Positions 17,411 to 25,404 of a stretch of DNA of 64,000 bases are shown in pieces; position 1 is the stretch's first letter, and each line of letters starts with the position of its first letter. The DNA comes from JBEOJY01 sp040275305 (GTDB lineage Bacteria > Pseudomonadota > Alphaproteobacteria > UBA9219): contig JBEOJY010000033.1 in the NCBI GenBank assembly GCA_040275305.1, forward strand, positions 31,217 to 95,216, read 5' to 3'. The translations under genes and the position numbers were made by a program. Below the pieces are notes generated by a model. That model was given only the letters and a program-made list of their open reading frames with translations, had not been told where the DNA came from and made no database searches.

Positions 17411-17534
17411 CCGTCATCGCGAGGAGCCTTCTTCAGGCGACGACGCGATCCAGAGCCACAGAGGCAATTCTATCGACTCTGGATCGCCTAAGTCGTCTCC
17501 CGCTTTGCAAGCGGGAAACTCCTCGCGATGACGC
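17411..17534. repeat. Family A core without recognisable ends (copy A4)
   Basis: The palindromic core is complete (CGTCATCGCGAGGAG to CTCCTCGCGATGACG), with inner arms CGATCCAGAG and CTCTGGATCG, but I do not find the GTAACT-type ends. It is a truncated or diverged copy in the 270-bp gap between gmk and the next gene. Confidence 0.75.
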
Positions 17535-17621
17535 CCTTTCCGCAAGGATTGTCTTTCATGAACCATAAGAAGCGCTTTAAGGGCTAGTGATTTTCGGCTT
17601 TCCAAGCATACGGAGGATAAC

Positions 17622-18011
17622 ATGACTGACATTGATCTGCAGGCTAAAGTTAGGGAGGCGCTCGACTCTACCAACGGCAACCGCCATGACGCGCAGAAAT
17701 TGCTGATCGCATGGGCCGTCAGGGATCATCAGATGCTGCTCAACATGACTAAACAACATCTAAAGGCCATCGCTACCGCATTAATCGAATGCGCCGAAAG
17801 ACCTCCCGTTCCTGCAAATACAAGTCAGCAAGCGGATTCCAAACTATCGCAGAAAGCGCTCGTCGGAATTCTAGCCGACGACTCCAACGATCACCTCGTT
17901 CAAGATAAACGACGTCGCGCAAATCTTCCGCCGCCGAAGACAACGGAGCGCCAAGCTTCCGCGATGCGGCAACTTGCGGAGGCATATGCTAGGAAACGTG
18001 ACGAGAATTAG
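17622..18011 (+). CDS. Small protein of unknown function
   Basis: A 129-residue hydrophilic protein, with GGAGG five bases before the ATG, which supports real translation. The first 60 residues (MTDIDLQAKVREALDSTNGN onward) are predicted helical and contain HDAQKLLIAWAVRDHQ. The C-terminal half is basic and low complexity, with RRRANLPPPKTTERQ. There is no signal peptide or membrane segment. I do not recognise a family. Its last codons overlap the stop of the convergent gene at 18008-18838 by four bases. Confidence 0.6.
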   Translation: MTDIDLQAKVREALDSTNGNRHDAQKLLIAWAVRDHQMLLNMTKQHLKAIATALIECAERPPVPANTSQQADSKLSQKALVGILADDSNDHLVQDKRRRANLPPPKTTERQASAMRQLAEAYARKRDEN

Positions 18012-18838
18012 GCCGCGTTGGCTTTTTCTCCACGGCATCCGCACGTCGTGGCCGAGGCGTCCATGACCTTCATCAAGGTATGATCATGAGTTGGATCTAT
18101 TAGGCAATACCCGCCGAGCATGTCGGAATGAATGGGTATCACAACGGGCTTTTGAAGGTTTGGATCCAGATCGCAGAAGTATGCCAACGCTTCGGTAACG
18201 TAAAGCGCTGTGCGTCTGGCAATTGCAACTGCCAGATAATCATGGAATTGAACCTTGTTACGCGCAGCGCTCGATTCATACGCCGTTAGAACGGCATCGC
18301 GGAATTCCCTGTTTGCCTTTGCGACTTGATCTAATGGACGATTTCCCCATGAAACTGGATCGCTTGCTAAAACCTTTGCCATGTAGCAGTCGTTATGACT
18401 GAATAAGACAATGCTTGGCTGTCCGTAAGCTCCGTAGTACCCCATGTTTTCAGGACTGCGCATGTGGCGCAGGTAAAGATCAAGATGCGCATAGTAGGGG
18501 TGAGGGGGCTCGCTTCCCTTCGAATTGAAACGCGGAATAATTAGCCCCGCATACGCCTCCGACTGAGCTTCCTTTAAACCAATCGCAAAGATGCTGCTTG
18601 TGTCGCAGCTCGGCTCAACGCAGCGCAAAATGCTCATCAGCGGAACCACAGGCTTCTTCGGAGCCTCGCCTGTGTCGCGCTCGACCTTCTTCGCCGTAGC
18701 TTTGCAGCCAAGCTTGGCAAGGCCGAAATAAAGGCGTTGAATAATAGGGTGATCAATCGCTTCCGCAGCCGGAGCAAGCAAAAACTCTCTAGCCTTGTCC
18801 ACCGCAATCAAATTCGTATCTGGAGCAAATATGCTCAT
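18008..18838 (-). CDS. Protein of unknown function with a Cys-rich C-terminus
   Basis: A 276-residue soluble protein with AAAGGA before the ATG. Several Cys residues stand out: LGCKATAKK, LRCVEPSCDTSS, SHNDCYM, YFCDLDP, GGYCLID, and a terminal TTCGCRGEKANAA. The last segment resembles the end of SEC-C-like metal-binding tails only loosely. No signal or membrane segment. Family not recognised; it converges with the 17622 gene. A role cannot be proposed from sequence alone. Confidence 0.6.
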   Translation of the reverse strand: MSIFAPDTNLIAVDKAREFLLAPAAEAIDHPIIQRLYFGLAKLGCKATAKKVERDTGEAPKKPVVPLMSILRCVEPSCDTSSIFAIGLKEAQSEAYAGLIIPRFNSKGSEPPHPYYAHLDLYLRHMRSPENMGYYGAYGQPSIVLFSHNDCYMAKVLASDPVSWGNRPLDQVAKANREFRDAVLTAYESSAARNKVQFHDYLAVAIARRTALYVTEALAYFCDLDPNLQKPVVIPIHSDMLGGYCLIDPTHDHTLMKVMDASATTCGCRGEKANAA

Positions 18839-18997
18839 AGGAATATCCTTTCTGTTAGGTCAATTATTTCTTTTGCGGCCAGATAATATCCTATTTTTGC
18901 ATGGCGCAAAGAAGAAAGAGAACTATATTTGTCTTATTTATCTAACAGTCCTCTGAATAACACTTTTTGGGGTGGTTATGCTTATATACTTCTAACG

Positions 18998-19255
18998 GTT
19001 CGAGAGTTGGCAAAAAGCCCCCGATAGCGCAGCGTCACACCCGCGCAGGCGGGTGTCCACCACTTTTCGCTAGGCGAGGTTTCAACTCGCCGCCGTCACA
19101 CCCGCGCAGGCGGGTGTCCACCTCATGTTCTCTATGCAAGCGATTCATTCGCATGATTTTTGCTTGTTCTCAGCATTTGGAGATGGACACCCGCCTGCGC
19201 GGGTGTGACGCTTGTTTTTGCCGCGACATTTTCCCAACTCTTCACGTGCGATGAG
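18998..19255. repeat. Family F element with three GGGTGTCC palindrome cores
   Basis: Ends GAGAGTTGGCAAAAA (near 19003) and CCCAACTCTTC (near 19235) are inverted. The sequence outside the right end (ATACTCATCGCAC on the other strand) recurs beside the element at 60193-60310. Inside are two direct 28-bp copies of a palindromic unit (19034-19061 and 19095-19122, core CACCCGCGCAGGCGGGTG) and one inverted copy near 19185-19209. It fills the gap between an unknown gene and a Trm112-like gene. Confidence 0.8.
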
Positions 19256-19293
19256 TATAGAAAAAAAGAAAACAGGATGCGTTGGGTCGCGTG

Positions 19294-19497
19294 TCAGGAT
19301 TCTGCGATCTTTCTTGCTTCGTCGGCAAGCATGATTGGAATTCCTTCGCGAATGGGATAGGCCAGTTTGGCTTTGTCGCTGACAAGCTCCTGCCTTGCCG
19401 CGTCATAACGCAGCGGTCCTTTCGTCACCGGACACACCAGCATATCCAGTAATCTTGGATCTATGCGACGGCTGGAATTGCTTGTGGAACCTGACAT
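19294..19497 (-). CDS. Trm112/YcaR-family small protein
   Basis: A 67-residue protein matching the Trm112/UPF0434 pattern: DPRLLDMLVCPVTKGPLRYD, then LVSDKAKLAYPIREGIPIML. Family members are small zinc-ribbon-like proteins; in eukaryotes and archaea Trm112 activates methyltransferases, while the bacterial role is unclear. Only one Cys of the usual metal set is visible, as in many bacterial homologues. It starts 18 bp after the ppdK stop on the same strand, so it is likely co-transcribed with ppdK. Confidence 0.88.
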   Translation of the reverse strand: MSGSTSNSSRRIDPRLLDMLVCPVTKGPLRYDAARQELVSDKAKLAYPIREGIPIMLADEARKIAES

Positions 19498-19515
19498 TGA
19501 ATATCCTTCGAGGAA

Positions 19516-22212
19516 TCACGCCGCGTTCTTTCGTGCCGCCGTATCTTTTTCGTTCTCGACCGCCGCTTGCGCCGCAGCGAGGCGGGCAATTGGGATGCGG
19601 TAGGGCGAGCACGAAACGTAATTCAGACCTATGTGGTGGCAGAATTTCACCGAGTCGGGATCGCCTCCATGCTCGCCGCATATCCCTAGTTTGATATCTG
19701 GGCGCGTCTTGCGCCCGCGCTCGACCGCCAGCTTGATCAACTCGCCCACCCCGTCCTGATCCAGCGAGGCGAACGGATCGCGCTCGAACACGCCAGCGCT
19801 GTAGTAATCCGGCAGAAAGCTTGCCGCGTCGTCGCGGCTTAAGCCAAAAGTCGTCTGCGTCAAATCATTGGTTCCGAAACTGAAGAATTGCGCCGTTTCC
19901 GCTATCTCGCCCGCCCTCAACGCCGCTCTGGGCAATTCGATCATCGTGCCGACGAGGTACTGGACTTCTACGCCTGTCTTGATCTGCACGTCCTGCGCAA
20001 CGCGGGTAACCATGGCCGCCAGAATATCGAGTTCCTTCTTCGTTGCCACGAGCGGGATCATGATTTCCGGATGAACCTTCTTGCCTTGCTTAACGACTTC
20101 AGATGCCGCGTGGAATATCGCTCGCGCCTGCATTTCGTAAATCTCAGGATACGATATCCCCAGCCTGCACCCGCGATGGCCCAGCATCGGATTCGCCTCA
20201 TGCAGCTGATGCGCTCTTTTCCGTACTTTCTCGACGCTGCACCTCGCCGCGCTCGCCACGACCTCCATATCGCGCTCCGAGTTCGGCAGAAACTCATGCA
20301 ATGGCGGATCAAGCAAGCGAATCGTGACGGGCAAGCCCTCCATGATCGTGAACAGTTCGACGAAGTCTTGTTTCTGAAATGGTTCCAGCTTTGCGAGCGC
20401 CGCGCGACGGCCATTTTCGTTATCCGCGATAATCATCTCACGCATGGCCGCAATGCGCTCGTCGTTGAAGAACATATGCTCCGTGCGGCACAGCCCTATT
20501 CCCTCCGCGCCGAATTTGCGCGCCATGGCGGCGTCTAAGGGAGTTTCCGCATTCGCATGCACGCCAAGCTTCCGCATGGAGTCTGCCCACCCCATCAGCG
20601 TCGAAAAATCTCCGGACAATTCGGGACGTACCGTCGGAATCTCGCCTAGCATGATCTCGCCTGTCGAGCCATCTATTGTAATGATATCGCCCGCTTTGAT
20701 CGCGATGCCTTTCGCGCTCATTTCCTGCTTCGCGTAGTCGATATGAAGTTCTCCTGCTCCTGCCACACAAGCGCGCCCCATCCCACGCGCGACAACCGCC
20801 GCATGGCTTGTCATGCCGCCGCGACTCGTCACAATTCCTTTTGCCGCATGCATTCCGTGAATGTCTTCGGGGCTTGTCTCCACACGGCACAAAATTATTT
20901 TTTGTCCCTTCGCCGCAAGAGCTTCCGCCTCATCCGCGTTAAATACAACGCGCCCAGACGCAGCGCCGGGAGAAGCTGGCAGTCCCTTTGCGACAATCCG
21001 CTTTTTGGCTTTAGGATCCAGTGTCGGGTGCAGCAATTGGTCGAGCGATGAGGCTTCAACGCGCGTGATCGCTTCCTGCTTTGAAATCAGCCCCTCTCCA
21101 ACCATCTCCACCGCTACTTTCAGCGCTGCGGCAGCCGTGCGTTTGCCACTGCGAGTCTGGAGCATATAAAGCTTGCCTTGTTGCACGGTAAACTCGATAT
21201 CCTGCATGTCTCGGTAGTGCTTTTCGAGTTTCAACCGCACGTCGTTTAGCTGTTTGAACACTTCGGGCATAACTTCTTCCATCGGGGGAAGATCGGAATG
21301 GTTTTCCTGCTTGCCTTTGATCGTCAAATGCTGTGGCGTGCGAATGCCTGCGACGACATCTTCCCCCTGCGCATTGACAAGATATTCACCATAAAATGCA
21401 TTTTCACCGGTCGAGGGATTGCGCGTAAAAGCTACACCCGTGCAGCAATCTTTCCCCATATTTCCGAAGACCATCGCCTGCACATTAACGGCAGTGCCCC
21501 AGTCGGCGGGGATCTCGTGCAACTTGCGGTAGGTTATCGCGCGAGAGTTCATCCATGAGCCGAACACAGCCCCGATCGCGCCCCAAAGCTGCTCATGCAC
21601 ATCTTGCGGGAAGGGCCTTCCGAGCGTTTTCTGCACCATCTCAAGATAGCCTTCCGCAGCTTCCTGCCAATCTTCCGCCATCATTTCCGTGTCGCCGCGA
21701 TAGCGACGCGCGCGTTTGATATCGTCAAGTATGTCTTCGAATTTATGATGCTCAATCCCTAGCACGACAGAACCGTACATTTGAATAAAGCGGCGATAGC
21801 TGTCCCATGCAAATCGCGCATCGCCGCTTTTGGCTTTCAACCCTTCGACAGTTTGCTTATTCAGACCTAGATTAAGCACAGTATCCATCATTCCCGGCAT
21901 TGACGCGCGGGCGCCAGAACGCACCGATACTAGCAGAGGATTGCGTTCATCACCGAATTTCGCGCCAACGATTTTCTCGACAACTTCTAGCGCCGCCGTG
22001 GCTTGCGCTTTCAGATCGGAATGATAACCATGGTCGTGCGCATAATAGTGAGCGCAGACTTCGGTTGTGATAGTGAAACCCGGAGGAACCGGAAGCCCTA
22101 GATTGGACATCTCCGCTAGTCCCGCCCCTTTGCCGCCAAGAAGGTTGCGCATATCCGCGCGTCCGTCGGACTTGCCGTCGCCAAATGCATATACCCACTT
22201 TTGCGCAACCAT
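19516..22212 (-). CDS. ppdK: Pyruvate, phosphate dikinase
   Basis: An 898-residue enzyme interconverting pyruvate + ATP + Pi with PEP + AMP + PPi. The order is: N-terminal ATP-grasp domain (GGKGAGLAEMSNLGLPVPPGF); phosphohistidine domain with catalytic His in GGMTSHAAVVARGMGRACVAG; C-terminal PEP-binding TIM barrel with GIGLCRTEHMF, GTNDLTQTTFGLSRDDAASF and the Cys of ICGEHGGDP. Length is normal. I chose the ATG at 22212 because GAGGAGGAG lies six bases upstream; the open frame extends 19 codons further without support. It probably allows gluconeogenesis or PPi-dependent glycolysis. Confidence 0.97.
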   Translation of the reverse strand: MVAQKWVYAFGDGKSDGRADMRNLLGGKGAGLAEMSNLGLPVPPGFTITTEVCAHYYAHDHGYHSDLKAQATAALEVVEKIVGAKFGDERNPLLVSVRSGARASMPGMMDTVLNLGLNKQTVEGLKAKSGDARFAWDSYRRFIQMYGSVVLGIEHHKFEDILDDIKRARRYRGDTEMMAEDWQEAAEGYLEMVQKTLGRPFPQDVHEQLWGAIGAVFGSWMNSRAITYRKLHEIPADWGTAVNVQAMVFGNMGKDCCTGVAFTRNPSTGENAFYGEYLVNAQGEDVVAGIRTPQHLTIKGKQENHSDLPPMEEVMPEVFKQLNDVRLKLEKHYRDMQDIEFTVQQGKLYMLQTRSGKRTAAAALKVAVEMVGEGLISKQEAITRVEASSLDQLLHPTLDPKAKKRIVAKGLPASPGAASGRVVFNADEAEALAAKGQKIILCRVETSPEDIHGMHAAKGIVTSRGGMTSHAAVVARGMGRACVAGAGELHIDYAKQEMSAKGIAIKAGDIITIDGSTGEIMLGEIPTVRPELSGDFSTLMGWADSMRKLGVHANAETPLDAAMARKFGAEGIGLCRTEHMFFNDERIAAMREMIIADNENGRRAALAKLEPFQKQDFVELFTIMEGLPVTIRLLDPPLHEFLPNSERDMEVVASAARCSVEKVRKRAHQLHEANPMLGHRGCRLGISYPEIYEMQARAIFHAASEVVKQGKKVHPEIMIPLVATKKELDILAAMVTRVAQDVQIKTGVEVQYLVGTMIELPRAALRAGEIAETAQFFSFGTNDLTQTTFGLSRDDAASFLPDYYSAGVFERDPFASLDQDGVGELIKLAVERGRKTRPDIKLGICGEHGGDPDSVKFCHHIGLNYVSCSPYRIPIARLAAAQAAVENEKDTAARKNAA

Positions 22213-22400
22213 AATTGGCTCCTCCTCATCGCGGCCATGTTCGGCAACGCTCGGGGAGCTTTTCCGCATGGCTTGCTCGCAAAATAGACCTCATTTCGCG
22301 ATCTAGCAACCTGCGAATAGAGCGCTTGCGCGCGGAAATTAGCGAATTGCGTATTCGGTCGTAAAGCCGTAGGAAGTAAAGTCTATCCTGCGGGTGCTTC

Positions 22401-23642
22401 ATGACTATTTTTCAGACGATCGCTTTGCTTCTTATCCTTGCTGCGGCTGGCGCTTATTTTAATCGTCGAGTGTTCAAGCTTCCGGCTACAATCGGCATCA
22501 TGGTTTTCGCCCAACTTTTGTCGCTCGCCGCGATCGGCCTTAACGGCATGGGCCTCATTGATCTTCATCATGTCAGCGAGTTTGTCGCGAGAATTGATTT
22601 TCCGAATGTCATGCTTCATGGGTTGCTGTCGTTTCTGCTCTTTGCGGGAGCGTTGCGCGTGGATTTTGCCGAACTGAAGAAAAACAAGGTGACTGTGATC
22701 GTGCTGGCTACTGTTAGCGTCGCGCTGTCGATGCTGATCGTCAGCGCCTTGATTTGGCTTGCCGCATTATGGTTAGGACATGCCCTGCCATATGCCCATG
22801 CGATGTTGTTCGGAGCCTTGATCGCTCCTACTGATCCTGTCGCCGTTTTGTCCACTCTCAAGGAAACCACGTTGACCAAAAGTCTGAGAATTAAAATTGG
22901 TTGCGAAAGTCTTTTGAACGATGGCATGGGGGTTGTGCTGTTCCTGCTGATTCTTGGCATCGCTATGCAGCCCGAAACGCATAGCGTCAACGCGCCGCAG
23001 GTCCTGATTATGGGGATCGGCTCGGTCTGTGGCGGAATCGCGTTGGGCCTTGCCTCTGGCTGGCTGGCTTGCAGCCTTATCAACAGCATTGACGATTATA
23101 ATATTGAAGTCTTGCTGACTCTTGCGTTGGCGGCTGGGAGCTATGCGCTGGCTGAAGCGCTCTACGTGTCCGCTCCGGTCACGGTCGTCGTGGCTGGTCT
23201 TGTCATTGGCAATCATGGACGCATGTTCAATATGGCCGACAAGACCCGTAACTATCTCGATACTTTTTGGGAGTTGCTGGATCAAACCGTCAACGCCATT
23301 CTCTTTATGCTTATCGGCATGCAGATGATCGTGATTCCCGTGGATGAGCTTTCCGTCACATTGGGTTTAATCGCGATACCTGTTGTTTTACTGGCTCGTT
23401 ATATCAGCGTCGCTTTGCCCATCATGGCCATGTCGCTTCGTTCAAAATTCGAGCCGGGAACCTTGACGTTGCTGACATGGGGAGGGCTGCGCGGAGGAAT
23501 CTCCATCGCCATGGCGCTTTCGCTTCCCGCTGGGCACGAGAAGAATCTTTTACTTGGCATGACTTATATCGTCGTAGTCTTTTCAATTCTTGTTCAAGGC
23601 ACTACCTTCCGCCGCGTCGCGAACGGCACGGCAAAGCCATAG
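22401..23642 (+). CDS. CPA1-family cation/proton antiporter
   Basis: A 413-residue membrane protein with about 12-13 helices. Ion-binding signatures of CPA1 Na+/H+ exchangers are visible: FGALIAPTDPVAVLSTL, where the Asp of the TDP motif sits mid-helix, and IGCESLLNDGMGVVLF, the ESLLNDG motif. A further block, TWGGLRGGISIAMALSLP, is also typical. It exchanges Na+ or K+ for protons at the inner membrane, supporting pH and salt balance. It is divergent from ppdK. Shine-Dalgarno support is weak at the chosen ATG. Confidence 0.9.
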   Translation: MTIFQTIALLLILAAAGAYFNRRVFKLPATIGIMVFAQLLSLAAIGLNGMGLIDLHHVSEFVARIDFPNVMLHGLLSFLLFAGALRVDFAELKKNKVTVIVLATVSVALSMLIVSALIWLAALWLGHALPYAHAMLFGALIAPTDPVAVLSTLKETTLTKSLRIKIGCESLLNDGMGVVLFLLILGIAMQPETHSVNAPQVLIMGIGSVCGGIALGLASGWLACSLINSIDDYNIEVLLTLALAAGSYALAEALYVSAPVTVVVAGLVIGNHGRMFNMADKTRNYLDTFWELLDQTVNAILFMLIGMQMIVIPVDELSVTLGLIAIPVVLLARYISVALPIMAMSLRSKFEPGTLTLLTWGGLRGGISIAMALSLPAGHEKNLLLGMTYIVVVFSILVQGTTFRRVANGTAKP

Positions 23643-23681
23643 CAAGAACATCAATATACCTCTTGCATAACTGCATGCCAC

Positions 23682-23880
23682 CCTACAGATGGATGCATTG
23701 ACATTGCAGGAAAAACAAGCCACACGCGTCATTCCGGCGAAAGCTGGAAACCAGCTTGCGAGCGGCAGCGAGCGGAACAGAACGGATTTACGGCCTACGA
23801 TTGTGAGCGTGATGGAGAGTCTTTCGCGCCGCAGACGCGGCGCTGCTGGATTCCGGCTTTCGCCGGAATGACGCTTTCAG
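23682..23880. repeat. Family B element with TTCCGGC core (copy B5)
   Basis: The left flank CCCTACAGATGG with a following GATTGCAGG-like segment matches the flank of copies at 48.2 and 52.5 kb, but the palindromic core differs: CGTCATTCCGGCGAAAG on the left and CTTTCGCCGGAATGACG on the right, instead of GCCCGCGAAGGCGGGC. It lies in the convergent gap between the antiporter and lpxD. Confidence 0.8.
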
Positions 23881-23947
23881 CTAAGATAAGTTTTGTTATC
23901 AAACAGATGAATATATAAGACACATACTTGTTCCGGCTGTCGCGCTC

Positions 23948-25060
23948 TTAAGGAACTTCTGGCCCTTTGCGCTGCAAAATGTCCAAGCGTTCGGCAAGCG
24001 CATCTACTTTCTTTATCAGGTGCTTGATGCGGCTGATGTTGAATAAATTTTCCATCGTCTTTTCGCGAGGAGCCGCAGGGATACCCCCCACGACTGCATG
24101 GGGAGGGACATTCCCCGCAATAGCGCTCATCGCCATGGCGATGGCGTCGTCGCCAATCTTGACGTGATCCGCTACGCCCGTCGCTCCGCCCAGCACAACG
24201 CGGTTGCCGATTTCGACGCTGCCCGCTATGCCAACGCGCCCGCAAATCAGACAATTTTCGCCAATTATCACGTTGTGGCCAACTTGCACTTGATTGTCGA
24301 TTTTGGTGCCGTTGCCGATTTTTGTCGAGGCGATGGTTCCGCGATCAATGCTGGTGTTCGCGCCAATTTCCACGTCGTTGCCGATTTCGACCGCGCCTAA
24401 GGAAGCGATCCTTTCCAGACGCGAATTCCGCGCGGAAGTTTCGCTCGCGCCGCTCTCCTTGGCTTGTTCCACGCTTCCTTTTTCCGGCGTTACAAAACTG
24501 AAACCGTCCGCTCCGATCGATGCGTTGAAATGCACGAGACAGCGTTCTCCGAGCGTGACATCCGCTCCTATCCTGACTCCAGAGTTCAGAATCGTGCCCG
24601 CTCCAAGCTTTGCTTCCTGTCCGACATAGGCATGAGGATGCAACTGGCATTCGTCGCCAATTTCGGCTTCGCTTCCCACATAGACAAACGGTCCGATTCT
24701 GACCTTCTCTCCAAGCTTTGCGCCCGGCTCGATCACTGCCGAAGGGTGTATGCCTAACGCGACTGTAACTGGAATGGCGAATAGAGCCGATAGTTTGGCC
24801 ATGGCCAGTCTAGGCCGATCCACAACGATGCAGGCATCGAGCAACCCTGGTTCCAATTCCGCATCGGAAGAAACGACTCCTACGCGCGCTGGCGTTTTCG
24901 CCAGAAGGTGAACCAATTTGGGATCGACAGCCAACACCAGATCACGCTCGTTTTGCGCCGCAGCGGGGTGCACAACCCGGCTGACAAGGAGGTTCGCGTC
25001 GCCAATCAGGCGGGCTTGAAGCGCTTGCGCGATGGCTTGAGAGGTGTAAGGTGGGGGCAT
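23948..25060 (-). CDS. lpxD: UDP-3-O-(3-hydroxyacyl)glucosamine N-acyltransferase
   Basis: A 370-residue enzyme of lipid A synthesis that transfers a second 3-hydroxyacyl chain onto the glucosamine. The N-terminal uridine-binding domain (to about residue 100) is followed by a left-handed beta-helix of hexapeptide repeats (IHPSAVIEPGAKLGEKVRIG onward). The family's catalytic and ligand region appears as HFNASIGADGFSFV and QVGHNVIIGENCLICGRVGIAG. An insertion of charged residues (KGSVEQAKESGASETSA) sits where many alphaproteobacterial LpxD have a short loop. The C-terminus forms a helix with LIKKVDALAERLD. No other lpx gene is adjacent. Confidence 0.95.
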   Translation of the reverse strand: MPPPYTSQAIAQALQARLIGDANLLVSRVVHPAAAQNERDLVLAVDPKLVHLLAKTPARVGVVSSDAELEPGLLDACIVVDRPRLAMAKLSALFAIPVTVALGIHPSAVIEPGAKLGEKVRIGPFVYVGSEAEIGDECQLHPHAYVGQEAKLGAGTILNSGVRIGADVTLGERCLVHFNASIGADGFSFVTPEKGSVEQAKESGASETSARNSRLERIASLGAVEIGNDVEIGANTSIDRGTIASTKIGNGTKIDNQVQVGHNVIIGENCLICGRVGIAGSVEIGNRVVLGGATGVADHVKIGDDAIAMAMSAIAGNVPPHAVVGGIPAAPREKTMENLFNISRIKHLIKKVDALAERLDILQRKGPEVP

Positions 25061-25404
25061 AACCTGAGCGGCTCCGTTAACTGATCATTAATAGCAATGC
25101 GGTGAGTTTAATCTAAATTGCGCGCGTCCGGAACATGCCACAATTCACAAAACCGGAAATTAATAAACCACAGAAAAGGGATAAATTGCAGCGCCAACAT
25201 ATGGTTAGTAATTTATTACCTTAAATTGGCATCTCATTATGGAAATTTACCCCAATTCGCGAAAGCTTGTTAGCGGAAATTAAGGGTATTTTGTTTAAAG
25301 TCAAAGCATAATTGCTAAAAGTAAGAGCAGTTTGTCCGGTCTCGAAAGTTATATAAGGATCATAAGACGCCAGAAAACTTTCACAGAAATTTGGTAATCA
25401 TAAG
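25061..25404 (+). promoter_or_regulatory. AT-rich divergent promoter region
   Basis: About 340 bp between the divergent lpxD and GGDEF-EAL genes. The stretch from 25130 to 25400 is markedly AT-rich compared with the flanks and presumably holds both promoters. I see no repeat element and no clear operator. Confidence 0.4.

Noticed and set aside
19034..19122. Two 28-bp direct repeats with a 33-bp spacer that look like a minimal CRISPR array
   Set aside because: The repeat is a perfect palindrome core of the dispersed repeats, a third copy is inverted, flanks show MITE-like ends, and no cas gene is present.
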